Positions 7,406-16,128 of a stretch of 64,000 nt of DNA are shown here, piece by piece. This DNA is from an uncultured Arachnia sp. (GTDB lineage Bacteria; Actinomycetota; Actinomycetes; Propionibacteriales; Propionibacteriaceae), in the NCBI GenBank assembly GCA_947499145.1, contig CANMNB010000012.1, positions 124,001 to 188,000 of the forward strand. The letters are read 5' to 3'. Under the pieces are notes generated by a model. It did not search any database, was not told where the DNA came from, and worked only from the letters and a program-made list of their open reading frames with translations. The translations under genes and the position numbers were made by a program. The number at the start of each line of letters is the position of its first letter. Position 1 is the stretch's first letter.

Positions 7406-9342
7406 AGCAGTGCCTCCGTGGCGAGACGGGCCAATAGCGCCATCACCCACGCCAGTGCCCCCATGTAGGCGAACGCGATCGCCGGCCACCGCCAGGTACC
7501 GGTCTCGCGGCGCATGACGCCGAGGGTGGAGACGCACTGCAGCGCGTAGACGAAGAAGACGAGCAGGGCGGCGATGGTGGGCGGGTCGAAGACGGGCCCT
7601 CCGGCGCGTTCGCCGTCGGTGTGGGTCATGTGCGCGAGAGCTGCGGTCGGGTCCTCGGGGTCCTCGGCAGCGGCGACCTGACCCATCGTCGAGACGAAGA
7701 CCTCGCGGGCCGCCAGGGACGACAGCACGCCGACGTTGACGCGCCAGTCGAAGCCGAGGGGCTCGAAGACGGGGCCGACGGCACGCCCCACGTCGGCGGC
7801 CCAGGAGTTGTCGAGGGTGTGCGCGGCGACGGCGACGCTGTCGCCCGGGTCCACGCCGGCGGCGGCGAGCTCGTCCGGGCCCTGGATCGGGAAGTTCAGC
7901 AGCGCCCAGAGCGCCAGGGTGGCCACGAGGATGATCCCCGTGACCTTGCGGAGGAACGCCCTGCAGGCGTCCCAGACCGCGACGGCGATCGTGCGGCCCC
8001 GGGGGACCCGGTAGGGCGGCATCTCCATGTAGAAGGGGAGCGCCACCCCGGAGCGGCCGACGATGCGCTTGAAGAACCAGGCCGAGACCATCGCCGAGAG
8101 TGCACCCAGGAGGTACAGCGCGAACATGATGACGCCCTGGGCTCCAACGGGACCCCACCGCACGTCGGACGGGACGAGCATCCCGATCAGCAGCACGTAG
8201 ACGGGCAGGCGCGCCGAGCACGTCATGAGCGGGGCGCCCATCATCGTGGCGATCCGGTCCTTCGCTGACGGCAGGGTCCGGGTGGCCATGATGCCGGGGA
8301 TGGCGCACGCCAAGGAGCTCAGCAGGGCGACGAATGCGCGCCCTTCAAGCCCGGCCATGCTCATGACGCGATCCATGAGGAATGCGGCTCGCGACAGGTA
8401 GCCGGTGCCCTCGAGCAACGACACCAGTAGGAACAACAGCGCGATCTGGGGCAGGAACACCAGCACCCCACCCACGCCGGCGATGAGCCCGTCGGCAACG
8501 AGGCTGGCAAGCCAGTCGGTCCGGATGCCTGCCCGCGCCAGACCTCCCAGCCAGCCGAAGAGGGATTCGATCCAGCCCTGGACGGGCGCGGCGACGGTGA
8601 AGATGAGCTGGAAGAACGTGAACATCGCCGCGAAGAACACGAGCGACCCCCACACCGGATGGAGGAGGACGGCGTCGATGCGACGGGTGCGCGGGTCCGA
8701 GCCTGGAGCCCGGAACCGGGCGGACTCCAGCACCGACGTGGCCCAGGCGGCCACCTCGTCGGGGTTTGTCGGCGGCGCGACGATCGGCCGGGGCCAGGTC
8801 GCGACGTCGGCCATGGCCTCCGACAGCGCGGCGACGCCGCGTCGCTCGCCAGCGACCACCGGAAGGATGCGGGTGCCGACCGCGCGGGCCAGTGCGTCCA
8901 CGTCGACGGAGCCGCCGCGACGGGAGAGCTCGTCGGTGAAGGTCAGCACGACCAGGGACGGCAGGTCGAGGTTCTGGACCTGCGCCAGGAGTCCGAGGGA
9001 GCGACGGAGGTTGGTGGCGTCGAGAACGACGAGCACGCCGTCGAGGCCCGAGTCGGCGACGGCGCCGGTGGCGAGCGCCTCGGCGACCACCTGCTCATCG
9101 GGGCTGATGGCCTCCAGGCTGTAGGCGCCCGGGAGGTCCTCGACGACGACGTCGCGCCCGTCCAGGACGTGGCGGCCCTCGTAGCGGGCGACGGTCACCC
9201 CCGGGTAGTTGCCGGTCTTGGCGCGCAGCCCGGTGAGGGAGTTGAAGAGGGTGGTCTTTCCGGCGTTGGGACTGCCGACGAGCGCGAATCGGGGAAGGGC
9301 GGTGGCGATGCTGCCGGGCGTCGGGCCGTGGTGGTGACTCAT
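7402..9342 (-). CDS. feoB: Ferrous iron transporter FeoB
   Basis: This 646-residue protein has an N-terminal GTPase domain with G1 GSPNAGKTT (residues about 23-31), G2/G3 elements (NYPGVTVA, DLPGAYSL) and TFTDE in the G4 place where NxxD is usual. A GDI-like helical segment follows. The C-terminal membrane part has the Gate regions around GYLSRAAFLMDRVM, SCARLPVY (conserved Cys) and LSSLAAREVFVSTMG. It imports Fe2+ across the cytoplasmic membrane. It overlaps feoA upstream and the Nfu-like gene downstream by four bases each. A DtxR-like site before feoA suggests iron repression of the whole operon. Confidence 0.95.
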   Translation of the reverse strand: MSHHHGPTPGSIATALPRFALVGSPNAGKTTLFNSLTGLRAKTGNYPGVTVARYEGRHVLDGRDVVVEDLPGAYSLEAISPDEQVVAEALATGAVADSGLDGVLVVLDATNLRRSLGLLAQVQNLDLPSLVVLTFTDELSRRGGSVDVDALARAVGTRILPVVAGERRGVAALSEAMADVATWPRPIVAPPTNPDEVAAWATSVLESARFRAPGSDPRTRRIDAVLLHPVWGSLVFFAAMFTFFQLIFTVAAPVQGWIESLFGWLGGLARAGIRTDWLASLVADGLIAGVGGVLVFLPQIALLFLLVSLLEGTGYLSRAAFLMDRVMSMAGLEGRAFVALLSSLACAIPGIMATRTLPSAKDRIATMMGAPLMTCSARLPVYVLLIGMLVPSDVRWGPVGAQGVIMFALYLLGALSAMVSAWFFKRIVGRSGVALPFYMEMPPYRVPRGRTIAVAVWDACRAFLRKVTGIILVATLALWALLNFPIQGPDELAAAGVDPGDSVAVAAHTLDNSWAADVGRAVGPVFEPLGFDWRVNVGVLSSLAAREVFVSTMGQVAAAEDPEDPTAALAHMTHTDGERAGGPVFDPPTIAALLVFFVYALQCVSTLGVMRRETGTWRWPAIAFAYMGALAWVMALLARLATEALL

Positions 9343-9626
9343 GACTGTTCGACGAGGATGCGGCTGGCCTCCGCCCGGCGCAGCACGATCTCGGTACCGC
9401 CGATGGAGAACATCAGCGGGTCCTGCAGGGGTGCGCGGCGGACCAGCTCGGCGGTCTCTCCGGGCGCGAAGCCGAGGTCGAAGAGTCGGCGGGCGACCAC
9501 GTCGTCGCAGGTGAAGCCGACGATCCGCGCGGGGCAGGCCTTGCCCAGTTCCGCGAGCGTACAGACGCCGTCACCGTCGACACGGGCGCAGCGGCGCTCC
9601 TGGAGTCGGCGCGTGATCGGGGTCAT
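9339..9626 (-). CDS. feoA: FeoA-domain protein
   Basis: A 95-residue SH3-like FeoA protein. CTLAELGKACPARIVGF leads into the LFDLGFAPGETAELVRRAPLQDPLMFSIGGTEIVLRRAEASRILVE core that defines the family. It modulates FeoB. No Shine-Dalgarno precedes the ATG, and the iron-box-like palindrome begins only six bases upstream, so translation is probably leaderless and repressor binding would cover the start site. Confidence 0.9.
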   Translation of the reverse strand: MTPITRRLQERRCARVDGDGVCTLAELGKACPARIVGFTCDDVVARRLFDLGFAPGETAELVRRAPLQDPLMFSIGGTEIVLRRAEASRILVEQS

Positions 9627-9632
9627 GCAGCG

Positions 9633-9652
9633 AAGTTAGCAGTGCCTTACTT
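9633..9652 (-). promoter_or_regulatory. DtxR/IdeR-like iron box before feoA
   Basis: AAGTTAGCAGTGCCTTACTT is an imperfect palindrome (AAGTnAG...CTnACTT) resembling the DtxR/IdeR consensus with its TTAG/CTAA arms. It lies directly upstream of feoA, overlapping where the -10 element should be (TAACTT on the minus strand). Confidence 0.5.
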
Positions 9653-9720
9653 GTGTGAATTTGGCAGGGTCGGGTTTGCGCAATTCGACCAGCCCGGCCG
9701 CCCCGACCGGCCGCCGGGCC

Positions 9721-9778
9721 CGAAAATCGATCAGTGGTCGATTCTCCCCCGTCCGCTTCCGAGAATCGAAGGCTGACC
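9721..9778 (+). repeat. 58-bp dispersed palindromic repeat, copy a
   Basis: The copy begins CGAAAATCGATCAGTGGTCG, continues through the invariant core CCCCCGTCCGCTTCCGA and ends near CTGACC. It lies in the 230-bp gap between feoA and the aldo/keto reductase gene. The same element occurs at five other loci in this window. Confidence 0.8.
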
Positions 9779-9856
9779 TTCGGTTGTCGGCACCTCCGGA
9801 GACGGCGATGGGCCGCGTCCGCGAGGGAGCGCGACCCACCGTCGCAGAGTTGCCGG

Positions 9857-10894
9857 TTACTCCTGCGTCGACTTGGCCCACAGGTTGATGCCGCCGTCGA
9901 CGGCGTGCTCGTCGATGGCGGCGAGCTCGTCGTCGGAGAAGTCGAGGTTCTCCAGGGTCCCGAGGTTGGTCTCGAGCTGCTCGACGGAGGACGCGCCGAT
10001 GAGCGTCGACGTCACCCGCTCGTCGCGCAGCACCCACGCCAGCGCCATCTGGGCGAGTTTCTGGCCGCGCGACTGCGCGATCTCGTTGAGCGCCTGCAGG
10101 TGGCGACGGGTCTCGTCGGTCAGGTGGTCCTTGGGGAGCGAACCGCCGCGGGCCATGCGCGAATCCTCCGGGATGCCGCCGAGGTACTTGTCCGTGAGCA
10201 GGCCCTGCGCCAGCGCGGTGAACGCGATGATGCCCATGCCCTCGGCCTCGCAGGCGTTGACCAGGTCCGGCTCGATCCAGCGGTTGAGCATCGAGTAGCT
10301 GGGCTGGTGGATGAGCAGCGGGGTGCCGAGCTGCCTGGCGATCGACGCCGCCTCGCGCGTCTTGGTGGCCGAGTAGGAGGAGAGGCCGACGTAGAGGGCG
10401 CGACCGGACCGGACGGCCTGGTCGAGGGCCATCATCGTCTCCTCGAGAGGCGTGTCGGCGTCGAAGCGGTGCGAGTAGAAGATGTCGACGTAGTCCAGGC
10501 CCATCCGCTGCAGCGACTGGTCCAGCGACGCCAGCACGTACTTGCGGCTGCCCCCGCCCTGCCCGTAGGGGCCGGCCCACATGTCGTAACCGGCCTTCGA
10601 CGAGATGATGAGCTCGTCGCGGAACGGCTTCAGGTCCTGGGCGAAGATCGTTCCGAAGTTGATCTCGGCCTGGCCGTAGGGCGGGCCGTAGTTGTTGGCC
10701 AGGTCGAAGTGCGTGATGCCGGCGTCGAACGCGCGGCGGATGATCGCTCGCTGCGTCTCCATGGGCTTGTCGTCACCGAAGTTCTGCCACAGTCCGAGCG
10801 AGATCAACGGCAGCTGGAGGCCGGAGCGGCCGCAGTGGCGGAAGGGCATCCGTCCGTTGTAGCGGTCGGGGTTGGGGATGTAGGTGGGGTACAT
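9857..10894 (-). CDS. Aldo/keto reductase (YghZ / glyceraldehyde-3-phosphate reductase type)
   Basis: The 345-residue TIM-barrel NADPH reductase starts MYPTYIPNPDRYNGRMPFRHCGRSGL and has GITHFDLANNYGPP (catalytic Asp/Tyr region), SSKAGYDMW (Lys) and YVDIFYSHRFD (His), the AKR tetrad. The ALAWVLRDERVTSTLIGASS segment binds the cofactor. The family reduces aldehydes such as L-glyceraldehyde 3-phosphate and methylglyoxal. The ATG was preferred by homologue-like N-terminus; GGAGG sits very close to it, and a GTG ten codons upstream is the alternative. It is flanked on both sides by copies of the 58-bp repeat. Confidence 0.87.
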   Translation of the reverse strand: MYPTYIPNPDRYNGRMPFRHCGRSGLQLPLISLGLWQNFGDDKPMETQRAIIRRAFDAGITHFDLANNYGPPYGQAEINFGTIFAQDLKPFRDELIISSKAGYDMWAGPYGQGGGSRKYVLASLDQSLQRMGLDYVDIFYSHRFDADTPLEETMMALDQAVRSGRALYVGLSSYSATKTREAASIARQLGTPLLIHQPSYSMLNRWIEPDLVNACEAEGMGIIAFTALAQGLLTDKYLGGIPEDSRMARGGSLPKDHLTDETRRHLQALNEIAQSRGQKLAQMALAWVLRDERVTSTLIGASSVEQLETNLGTLENLDFSDDELAAIDEHAVDGGINLWAKSTQE

Positions 10895-10980
10895 GCCTCC
10901 ATCCTGCCGCAGTCGAGTTGGCACCGTCGGCGATCCGGGGCACGGGGGCGCAGACGACGGTGGCTGGCGCCAAAACCCGG

Positions 10981-11040
10981 GGTCAGTGGTGCATTTCCGG
11001 AACCGGACGGGGGAAGATCGAGCAGTGATCGATTTTCGGA
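10981..11040 (-). repeat. 58-bp dispersed palindromic repeat, copy b (inverted)
   Basis: Read on the minus strand it runs from TCCGAAAATCGATCACTG through CCCCCGTCCGGTTCCGG to CACTGACC. It is the only copy in the opposite orientation and abuts the end of the flavodoxin gene. Confidence 0.8.
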
Positions 11041-11046
11041 GGGGGG

Positions 11047-11538
11047 TCAGCGCGCGACGAGCGCGGCGTCAAGTTCGTCGGCCCACGCGCGGATCCGCTG
11101 GGGATCCACGTGGTCCTGGGCCGGCTGCTGCATCGTGCGCAGCAGTAGCCGCTTGAAGAACCCCACCCGCTCGGGCACGTACCGGCCGGCGAATGACTCC
11201 TGCGCCACCGGCATCGCCTTGCCCGCCGCGACGGCGTTGTAGCCCAGGGTCTCGTCCCGCTTCTCGGGTTTGGCGGCGTTGAGGCAGACGTTGAACAGGG
11301 CGACGGGCACCCCGGAGGCACCGTGCCGGTCCAGCCAGGCGAGCGCCTCCGAGTACCAGGCGCCCGTGTGGATGCCGCTGCCCACGACGGCGAGGTCGTA
11401 GCCCCCGGGCGACGGCGACTCCGCCGCGTCACGCACGTCGACGTCGTGGCCGCGGCCGCGCAGACCATCGGAAAGGATTGTGGCGACGTCGGCCGTCGCG
11501 CCCGAGCGCGTGGCGTGGACGATGAGGATGCGGGCCAT
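11047..11538 (-). CDS. Flavodoxin-domain protein (HemG/protoporphyrinogen-oxidase-like)
   Basis: A 163-residue flavodoxin fold with the FMN phosphate loop HATRSGATADVA at the N-terminus, the VVGSGIHTGAWYSEALAWL segment near residue 60 and a basic, amphipathic C-terminal part (RVGFFKRLLLRTMQQ). The pattern resembles HemG-type flavodoxins, but heme genes are not nearby, so the substrate is unassigned. The ATG (ARILIVHA) fits flavodoxin starts; longer upstream frame is not family-like. It is monocistronic and divergent from the phosphofructokinase gene. Confidence 0.75.
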   Translation of the reverse strand: MARILIVHATRSGATADVATILSDGLRGRGHDVDVRDAAESPSPGGYDLAVVGSGIHTGAWYSEALAWLDRHGASGVPVALFNVCLNAAKPEKRDETLGYNAVAAGKAMPVAQESFAGRYVPERVGFFKRLLLRTMQQPAQDHVDPQRIRAWADELDAALVAR

Positions 11539-11654
11539 GCACCTGACGATAGACACGCACTCCCTGAAACAATTCCCCGGGGTGGCGCAACGCCTGCGGT
11601 GCGCGCCCCGGGCTGAGTAATGTCGGAACCCCACGACCTCGAGGAGTTCTGAGC

Positions 11655-12782
11655 ATGGGCAAGGCCAAGCGCGTCGGAGTGCTGACCGCCGGGGGCGACT
11701 CCCCCGGCCTGAACGCCGCCATCCGCGGCCTCGGCAAGGCGGCCATCGGACGCTACGGGATGGAACTCGTCGGGTTCCGCGACGGCGTGCGCGGCCTGGC
11801 CGAGAACCGCACCATCCCGCTCGACCGAGCCGCCCTCTCCGGGATCCTCACCACCGGCGGCACGATCCTCGGCACGAGCCGCGACAAGGTGCACAGGATG
11901 GTGGTCGACGGCGAGCCGCGCGACATGATCCCCACCATCGCCGAGGTCATCGAGACCAACGAGCTCGACTGCCTCGTCATGCTGGGCGGCGGTGGCACCG
12001 CCAAGAACGCGCTCCGCCTGGTCGAGGCGGGCCTCCCGGTGATCCACCTGCCGAAGACCATCGACAAGGACCTCGCCCACACCGACAACACCTTCGGCTT
12101 CTCCACCGCCCTCGAGATCGCCACCGACGCGATCGACCGCCTCCACTCGACGGCGCACAGCCACCACCGCGTGATCCTCGCCGAGATCATGGGCCACAAG
12201 GCCGGCTGGCTCACCCTCGGGGCCGGCATCGCCGGCGGTGCGGACGTCATCCTTCTGCCCGAGATCCCCTACACCGTCGAGTCCATCGCCAACACCATCC
12301 AGGAGCGGCAGAACAGGGGGACGAACTTCAGCGTCATCGCCGTCGCCGAAGGCGCCCGCGACGTCGCCGCGACGGCTGAGCTCGAGGCCGCGGCCGAACT
12401 GAAGAAGAACGCGTCGTCGCCGGAGTCGAAGGCGGCCGCCAAGGCCCACCTGGCGAACGTCGAGGACACCCACCGCGAGCACACGTTCACGCTGGCCCGC
12501 GAGCTGGAGGAGGCCACCGGGCTCGAGTCCCGCGTCACGATTCTCGGCTACGTGCAGCGTGGCGGAACGCCGTGCGCGGAGGATCGGCTACTGGGCTCCA
12601 AGATCGGGTCGGCGGCGGCGGACCTCATCGCGGAGGGTGCGAGCGGCATCATGGTCGCCTCGCGCGGAGAAGGGACCGCGGCCGTGCCGTTGGAGGACGT
12701 CGCGGGCAACCTGGCCCTGGTGCCGCAGGACCACGACTGGATCACCACCGCCCGTAACGTCGGCACCGGGCTCGGCGACTGA
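11655..12782 (+). CDS. 6-phosphofructokinase with GGGGT nucleotide-loop variant
   Basis: This 375-residue enzyme phosphorylates fructose 6-phosphate. [13 protein letters not shown] binds the phosphoryl donor, [10 protein letters not shown] and the catalytic PKTIDKD (TxDxD, usually TIDND) follow, and YVQRGGTP lies near the C-terminus. The loop usually reading GGDGS (ATP enzymes) or GGDDT (PPi enzymes) is GGGGT here, so the metal-ligand Asp is absent and donor choice cannot be read from it. An alanine-rich insertion (about residues 235-265) interrupts the C-terminal half. A GAGGAG Shine-Dalgarno precedes the ATG, with a possible -10 TAATGT at 11618-11623. Confidence 0.88.
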   Translation: MGKAKRVGVLTAGGDSPGLNAAIRGLGKAAIGRYGMELVGFRDGVRGLAENRTIPLDRAALSGILTTGGTILGTSRDKVHRMVVDGEPRDMIPTIAEVIETNELDCLVMLGGGGTAKNALRLVEAGLPVIHLPKTIDKDLAHTDNTFGFSTALEIATDAIDRLHSTAHSHHRVILAEIMGHKAGWLTLGAGIAGGADVILLPEIPYTVESIANTIQERQNRGTNFSVIAVAEGARDVAATAELEAAAELKKNASSPESKAAAKAHLANVEDTHREHTFTLARELEEATGLESRVTILGYVQRGGTPCAEDRLLGSKIGSAAADLIAEGASGIMVASRGEGTAAVPLEDVAGNLALVPQDHDWITTARNVGTGLGD

Positions 12783-12800
12783 CGCCTCGCCTCCCGCGGC

Positions 12801-12813
12801 TACCCTTGGAGGT
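12801..12813 (+). promoter_or_regulatory. Probable -10 box, near-leaderless transcript
   Basis: TACCCT ends seven bases before the GTG of the extensin-like lipoprotein gene. A GGAGG overlaps the interval but would lie at or before the transcription start. Confidence 0.35.
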
Positions 12814-13578
12814 GTGAAGCTCACCCGTCGCGCCCTGCTGCTGGGCGGCGTCTTGGCGACGACGGGTTGCTCCGGAGCCGACGGCGGATTCGAGCCGCCA
12901 CCCATCCTGCGGGACAACCCCGTCGGCTGCCGGACCCCCGAGGAGCTGACGTACTTCAGCGACGTCGCCGGCGCCGAGTTGGGCTACGAGGTGGATCGGG
13001 CTTCGTCGAGCATGCGCTCCGACCCCCGCTTCCTCGAGCGCCTCAACGCGTGGGCGGCCGACTGGGTGGAACTGAGCGGCCTGGGTCCGCTGGCGACGGT
13101 GTGGAGCTACGGCGCCTACGTCGACAAGTGCAACTCGTGGCACGCGGCGGGGCGGGCGTTCGACGTCGCGGAGTTGGTGCACGAGGGGGGCACGGTCTCG
13201 TGCCGCTTCGACCGATGGACGCCCGGCACCGAGCAGCAGCTGCGCGACTACTGGCGGCTCGCGGCGTCGCTGCACGAGCACTTCGCCTACACCCTCACCT
13301 ACGCCTACAACTCGTCGCACCACAACCACATCCACGTCGACAACGGTGTCTCCCGCTGGGAGCGGAGTTCGTTCAACCAGCGGTCGCGGGTGCAGGTCCA
13401 GTTCGTGCAGCACGCGCTGCGCCACGTCCATGGGGTCGGGATCGAGCTCACCGACTCGTGGGACGCCCAGACGCGCGACGCCCTCCGGCCGGTCCAGGCG
13501 CGGTTGGGCATCACCACGCCGATGGGCGAGCCGGAGGGCTGGCGCGCGTTCCTGCGTGCGACGGCGGCGGCGCGCTAG
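12814..13578 (+). CDS. Extensin-like/M15-type Tat lipoprotein, putative cell-wall peptidase
   Basis: The 254-residue protein starts with a twin-arginine-like leader ending in a lipobox (LTRRALLLGGVLATTGCS), predicting export and lipid anchoring at Cys-17. The mature part has the extensin-C/D-Ala-D-Ala carboxypeptidase-like metal motifs: the HAAGRAFDVAEL block (H-x2-G-x-A-x-D) and SSHHNHIHVDN (H-x-H). The C-terminal 60 residues (RVQVQFVQHALRHVHGVGIEL...RLGITTPMGEP) look like a peptidoglycan-binding type repeat. It probably cleaves or binds peptidoglycan stem peptides. The GTG start is fixed by the leader. Confidence 0.75.
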   Translation: MKLTRRALLLGGVLATTGCSGADGGFEPPPILRDNPVGCRTPEELTYFSDVAGAELGYEVDRASSSMRSDPRFLERLNAWAADWVELSGLGPLATVWSYGAYVDKCNSWHAAGRAFDVAELVHEGGTVSCRFDRWTPGTEQQLRDYWRLAASLHEHFAYTLTYAYNSSHHNHIHVDNGVSRWERSSFNQRSRVQVQFVQHALRHVHGVGIELTDSWDAQTRDALRPVQARLGITTPMGEPEGWRAFLRATAAAR

Positions 13579-13581
13579 CGG

Positions 13582-14184
13582 TCAGTCGAAGATCGGACCG
13601 ACGGTCCGGCTGCGCTTGAGCTCGAAGAAGCCGGGGTAGGCGGTGACCTTGGCGACACCGTCGAACAGGTCGCCGGCCTCCTCGCCCTTCGGGGCCGGCG
13701 AGATGACGGGACCGAAGAGGCTCATGCCGTTGATGCGGATGACGGGGGTGCCCACCTCGTCGCCGACGGGATCCATGCCCTCGTGGTGCGAACGTCGGAG
13801 GTCGTCGTCGAACTGGTCGGTCTGGGCGACGTCGAGGATGTCGGCGTCGAAGCCGCAGTCGGCGAGCGCCTTGCCGATGGTCTCGTGGGTCTTCGGCTCG
13901 TCGTTCGGGTGGTAGCGGGTGCCGAGCGCGGTGTAGAACTCGCGCAGCCCGTCGGACCCGTAGCGCTGCTCGACGGCGAGGCTGGCCCGAGCCCCGACCC
14001 ACGCCTCGTCCATCGCCTTGCGGTACCCGTCGGGGAGGTCGCGGCCCTCGTTCAGCACCGACAGGCTCATCACGTGGAAGACCGTCGTCACGTCGCGGAC
14101 CTTCTCCACCTCCAGCATCCAGCGGGAGGTCATCCACGCGAATGGGCAGGACGGATCGAACCAGAAGTCAACCGTTGTCGTCAT
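13582..14184 (-). CDS. DsbA-family oxidoreductase, mycothiol-dependent nitroreductase type
   Basis: A 200-residue thioredoxin-fold protein with an N-terminal single-cysteine active site, [12 protein letters not shown], where actinobacterial Rv2466c-like proteins have CPWAW. A long helical insertion follows, then the cis-Pro loop [19 protein letters not shown]. Rv2466c-type enzymes use mycothiol as cofactor; assignment to that group is by resemblance. It has no signal peptide, so it is cytoplasmic. It is convergent with the extensin-like gene, three bases between stops. TTGCAT six to eight bases before the ATG and the lack of an SD suggest a leaderless mRNA. Confidence 0.8.
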   Translation of the reverse strand: MTTTVDFWFDPSCPFAWMTSRWMLEVEKVRDVTTVFHVMSLSVLNEGRDLPDGYRKAMDEAWVGARASLAVEQRYGSDGLREFYTALGTRYHPNDEPKTHETIGKALADCGFDADILDVAQTDQFDDDLRRSHHEGMDPVGDEVGTPVIRINGMSLFGPVISPAPKGEEAGDLFDGVAKVTAYPGFFELKRSRTVGPIFD

Positions 14185-14260
14185 GTTGCCAATGCAATCA
14201 CATCCACCAAACCTCGCGTCCGCCGCGGGCCGCCGGTCGGACACCCCCCGCCGCCCCCTC

Positions 14261-14318
14261 CCGAAAATCGATCAGTGATCGATCTTCCCCCGTCCGCTTC
14301 CGAAAGGTGATCACTGAC
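14261..14318 (+). repeat. 58-bp dispersed palindromic repeat, copy c
   Basis: It starts CCGAAAATCGATCAGTGATC, continues with the CCCCCGTCCGCTTCCGA core and ends GATCACTGAC. A satellite hairpin follows after 32 bp. Together they fill most of the 262-bp gap between the DsbA-like gene and the molybdate transporter gene. Confidence 0.85.
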
Positions 14319-14350
14319 TCCCCCGAAATGTCACCGCGCTGAGCCCCTCG

Positions 14351-14380
14351 GGGGAAATCGACCACTGATCGATTTTCCCC
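14351..14380. repeat. Satellite hairpin of the 58-bp repeat, copy c
   Basis: A 30-bp near-perfect inverted repeat (GGGGAAATCGA, 7-nt centre, TCGATTTTCCCC) related to the palindrome that begins the 58-bp element. An equivalent satellite follows copy d at 30737-30761. Confidence 0.8.
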
Positions 14381-14446
14381 TGGGGCAGGACACGATGGTC
14401 GCGACGCGGGGCACGGGGTCGCGACGCGAGCGGGGCCGGGGGCTCC

Positions 14447-15613
14447 TCAACGACGGCGACGGCGCCAGACCGCGACGGCCCACCACACGACGAGGCCCCC
14501 CACGAGCGCCACGGCGAGGTTCACCCACACGCCGACGACACCGATCCCGAGAGCGAGCGCCCACGGGAACGGCCCACGGAGGTCGCGCAGCAGGGTCACG
14601 TGCAGCAGCCCTGCGACGGCGAGCAGTCCCGCCAGCACCACGAGGGGGAAGCCCGCCAGCGCCGTCGGCATGACTGCCCCGAACACGAGCCCCAGGACCA
14701 CGAGCGCCGCGCCCAGGGCGATCGGCGCACCCCCCGACCGCGCGCCGAAGCTCCGGTGAGCCGTCAACCCGCCCGCACCATGACAGAGCGGCATCCCCGC
14801 CACCGCCCCCACCACGACGTTCGCCGCTCCCAAGCTCATCGCCAGCCTGCCCGGCCGCACCCTCGCTGCGGCCTCGCCGAAGTAAGTGCGCGCGACGTCG
14901 GCCGTGGCCAGACACGAGTTCGCGAAGGTCAGCGGGAGCTGGGGAAGCACCAACACGACGGCGGCCGTGAGGAATGCCTCGGTCGTGAGCGATGGAGTGG
15001 TGATCGCGGACGGGCCCCAGGCGAGGGCACCGTCGAACTGCCACACCATGACGACGACGGCAGCGACGATCAGGAGCAGCGTGACTCCCCGTCGTCGCCA
15101 GATGAAGGCGGCTGCTCCAGCCAGCAACGCCCCGCCGATCAGCCACCAAGCGGGCTGGGCGTGGTCGTGGAACGAGGCAGGCGGGTCGGCCACGAGTCCC
15201 CACGCCAGCTTGAGGAACAGCAGCCCCACCGACAACTGGATGCCACGGATCACCGGGACGGGGAAGACGCGGGCAGCGGCGTCGATGAGTCCGGTCGCGC
15301 CCAGTAGCAGGAACGTGACCCCCATGAGGATCGCCCCGGCGGAGATCTCCGCGACGCCGAGCCCCTGCGCGATGGCGATGGCCCCGAACGCCTTGAGCGG
15401 CTGGACGGGGATCGGCAGGCGGTAGACCAGCCCACTGACGACGTACAGAAGCCCGGCGGGCACCAGCACCGCCGTCGCGGACAGTCCGTTGGAGACGATG
15501 AGCGCGACGGCGATGGGCACCAGGACGCCGAGGTCGGCGACGGCGCCGGCCAGTTCCCGCCGGTCCCACCGCAGGGGGGCCAACGCGGCGACGGAGCCCC
15601 GGTGGTCATGCAC
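14447..15613 (-). CDS. MOT1-type molybdate/sulfate transporter
   Basis: A 388-residue protein with 10-11 membrane helices, related to the sulfate-permease-derived MOT1 family. Diagnostic segments are ADLGVLVPIAVALIVSNGL and YRLPIPVQPLKAFGAIAIAQGLG near the N-terminus and the second-repeat equivalent LPLTFANSCLATADVARTYFG. MOT1 proteins import molybdate. The divergent neighbour is mogA and the gene lies in a molybdenum-cofactor region, supporting molybdate over sulfate. The GTG start is backed by a -10 (TAGACT) six bases upstream, giving a leaderless transcript. A benzoate/xanthine-type carrier is less likely. Confidence 0.8.
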   Translation of the reverse strand: MHDHRGSVAALAPLRWDRRELAGAVADLGVLVPIAVALIVSNGLSATAVLVPAGLLYVVSGLVYRLPIPVQPLKAFGAIAIAQGLGVAEISAGAILMGVTFLLLGATGLIDAAARVFPVPVIRGIQLSVGLLFLKLAWGLVADPPASFHDHAQPAWWLIGGALLAGAAAFIWRRRGVTLLLIVAAVVVMVWQFDGALAWGPSAITTPSLTTEAFLTAAVVLVLPQLPLTFANSCLATADVARTYFGEAAARVRPGRLAMSLGAANVVVGAVAGMPLCHGAGGLTAHRSFGARSGGAPIALGAALVVLGLVFGAVMPTALAGFPLVVLAGLLAVAGLLHVTLLRDLRGPFPWALALGIGVVGVWVNLAVALVGGLVVWWAVAVWRRRRR

Positions 15614-15636
15614 AACGGAAGTCTACGATTGCCACC
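15614..15636. promoter_or_regulatory. Back-to-back leaderless promoters of molybdate transporter and mogA
   Basis: Only 23 bp separate the divergent start codons. TAGACT (minus strand, 15620-15625) lies six bases before the transporter GTG, and TACGAT (plus strand, 15624-15629) lies seven bases before the mogA ATG. The two -10 boxes overlap by two bases, so only one polymerase can bind at a time. Confidence 0.55.
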
Positions 15637-16125
15637 ATGTGTGCGAACGCTGCGGTGATCACCGTCTCCGACCGCGCCTCCCGCGGAGAGTACGCCGACC
15701 GATCCGGACCTCTCGCCTGCGCGCTGCTCCGCGAGCACGGCTTCACGTGTGGCGACGCCGTCGTGGTGCCGGACGAGGCGGACGACATCACGTCGGCGAT
15801 CCGCGACGCCGTCAAGGTCGGCGCCCGGCTGGTCCTGACCACTGGCGGAACGGGAGTCGGGCCCCGCGACGTCACCCCCGAGGCGACTGCCGTCCTCGGC
15901 GGGCAGCAACTGCCCGGGCTCGCGGAGGCGATCCGACGTCGCGGCGCCGACGCCACGCCGATGGCCGTGCTGTCGCGAGGGCTCGCGACGATCCTGCGCG
16001 ACGGCGACCGCTCAGCCCTCGTGGTGAACGCCCCCGGGTCGACGGGCGGGGTGCGCGACGCGGTCTCCGTCCTGGCAACCGTCGCCGACCACGTCCTCAG
16101 CCAACTGGACGGCGGTGACCACTAG
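15637..16125 (+). CDS. mogA: Molybdopterin adenylyltransferase (MogA/MoaB family)
   Basis: The 162-residue product has the MoCF-binding fold signatures AAVITVSDRASRGEYADRSGP and LVLTTGGTGVGPRDVTPEAT, plus the MAVLSRGLATILRDG and VVNAPGSTGGVRDA segments. It adenylylates molybdopterin before molybdate insertion by MoeA. Mog and MoaB cannot be separated securely from sequence. It is convergent with moaC, three bases between stops, and apparently leaderless. Confidence 0.88.
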   Translation: MCANAAVITVSDRASRGEYADRSGPLACALLREHGFTCGDAVVVPDEADDITSAIRDAVKVGARLVLTTGGTGVGPRDVTPEATAVLGGQQLPGLAEAIRRRGADATPMAVLSRGLATILRDGDRSALVVNAPGSTGGVRDAVSVLATVADHVLSQLDGGDH

Positions 16126-16128
16126 CCT

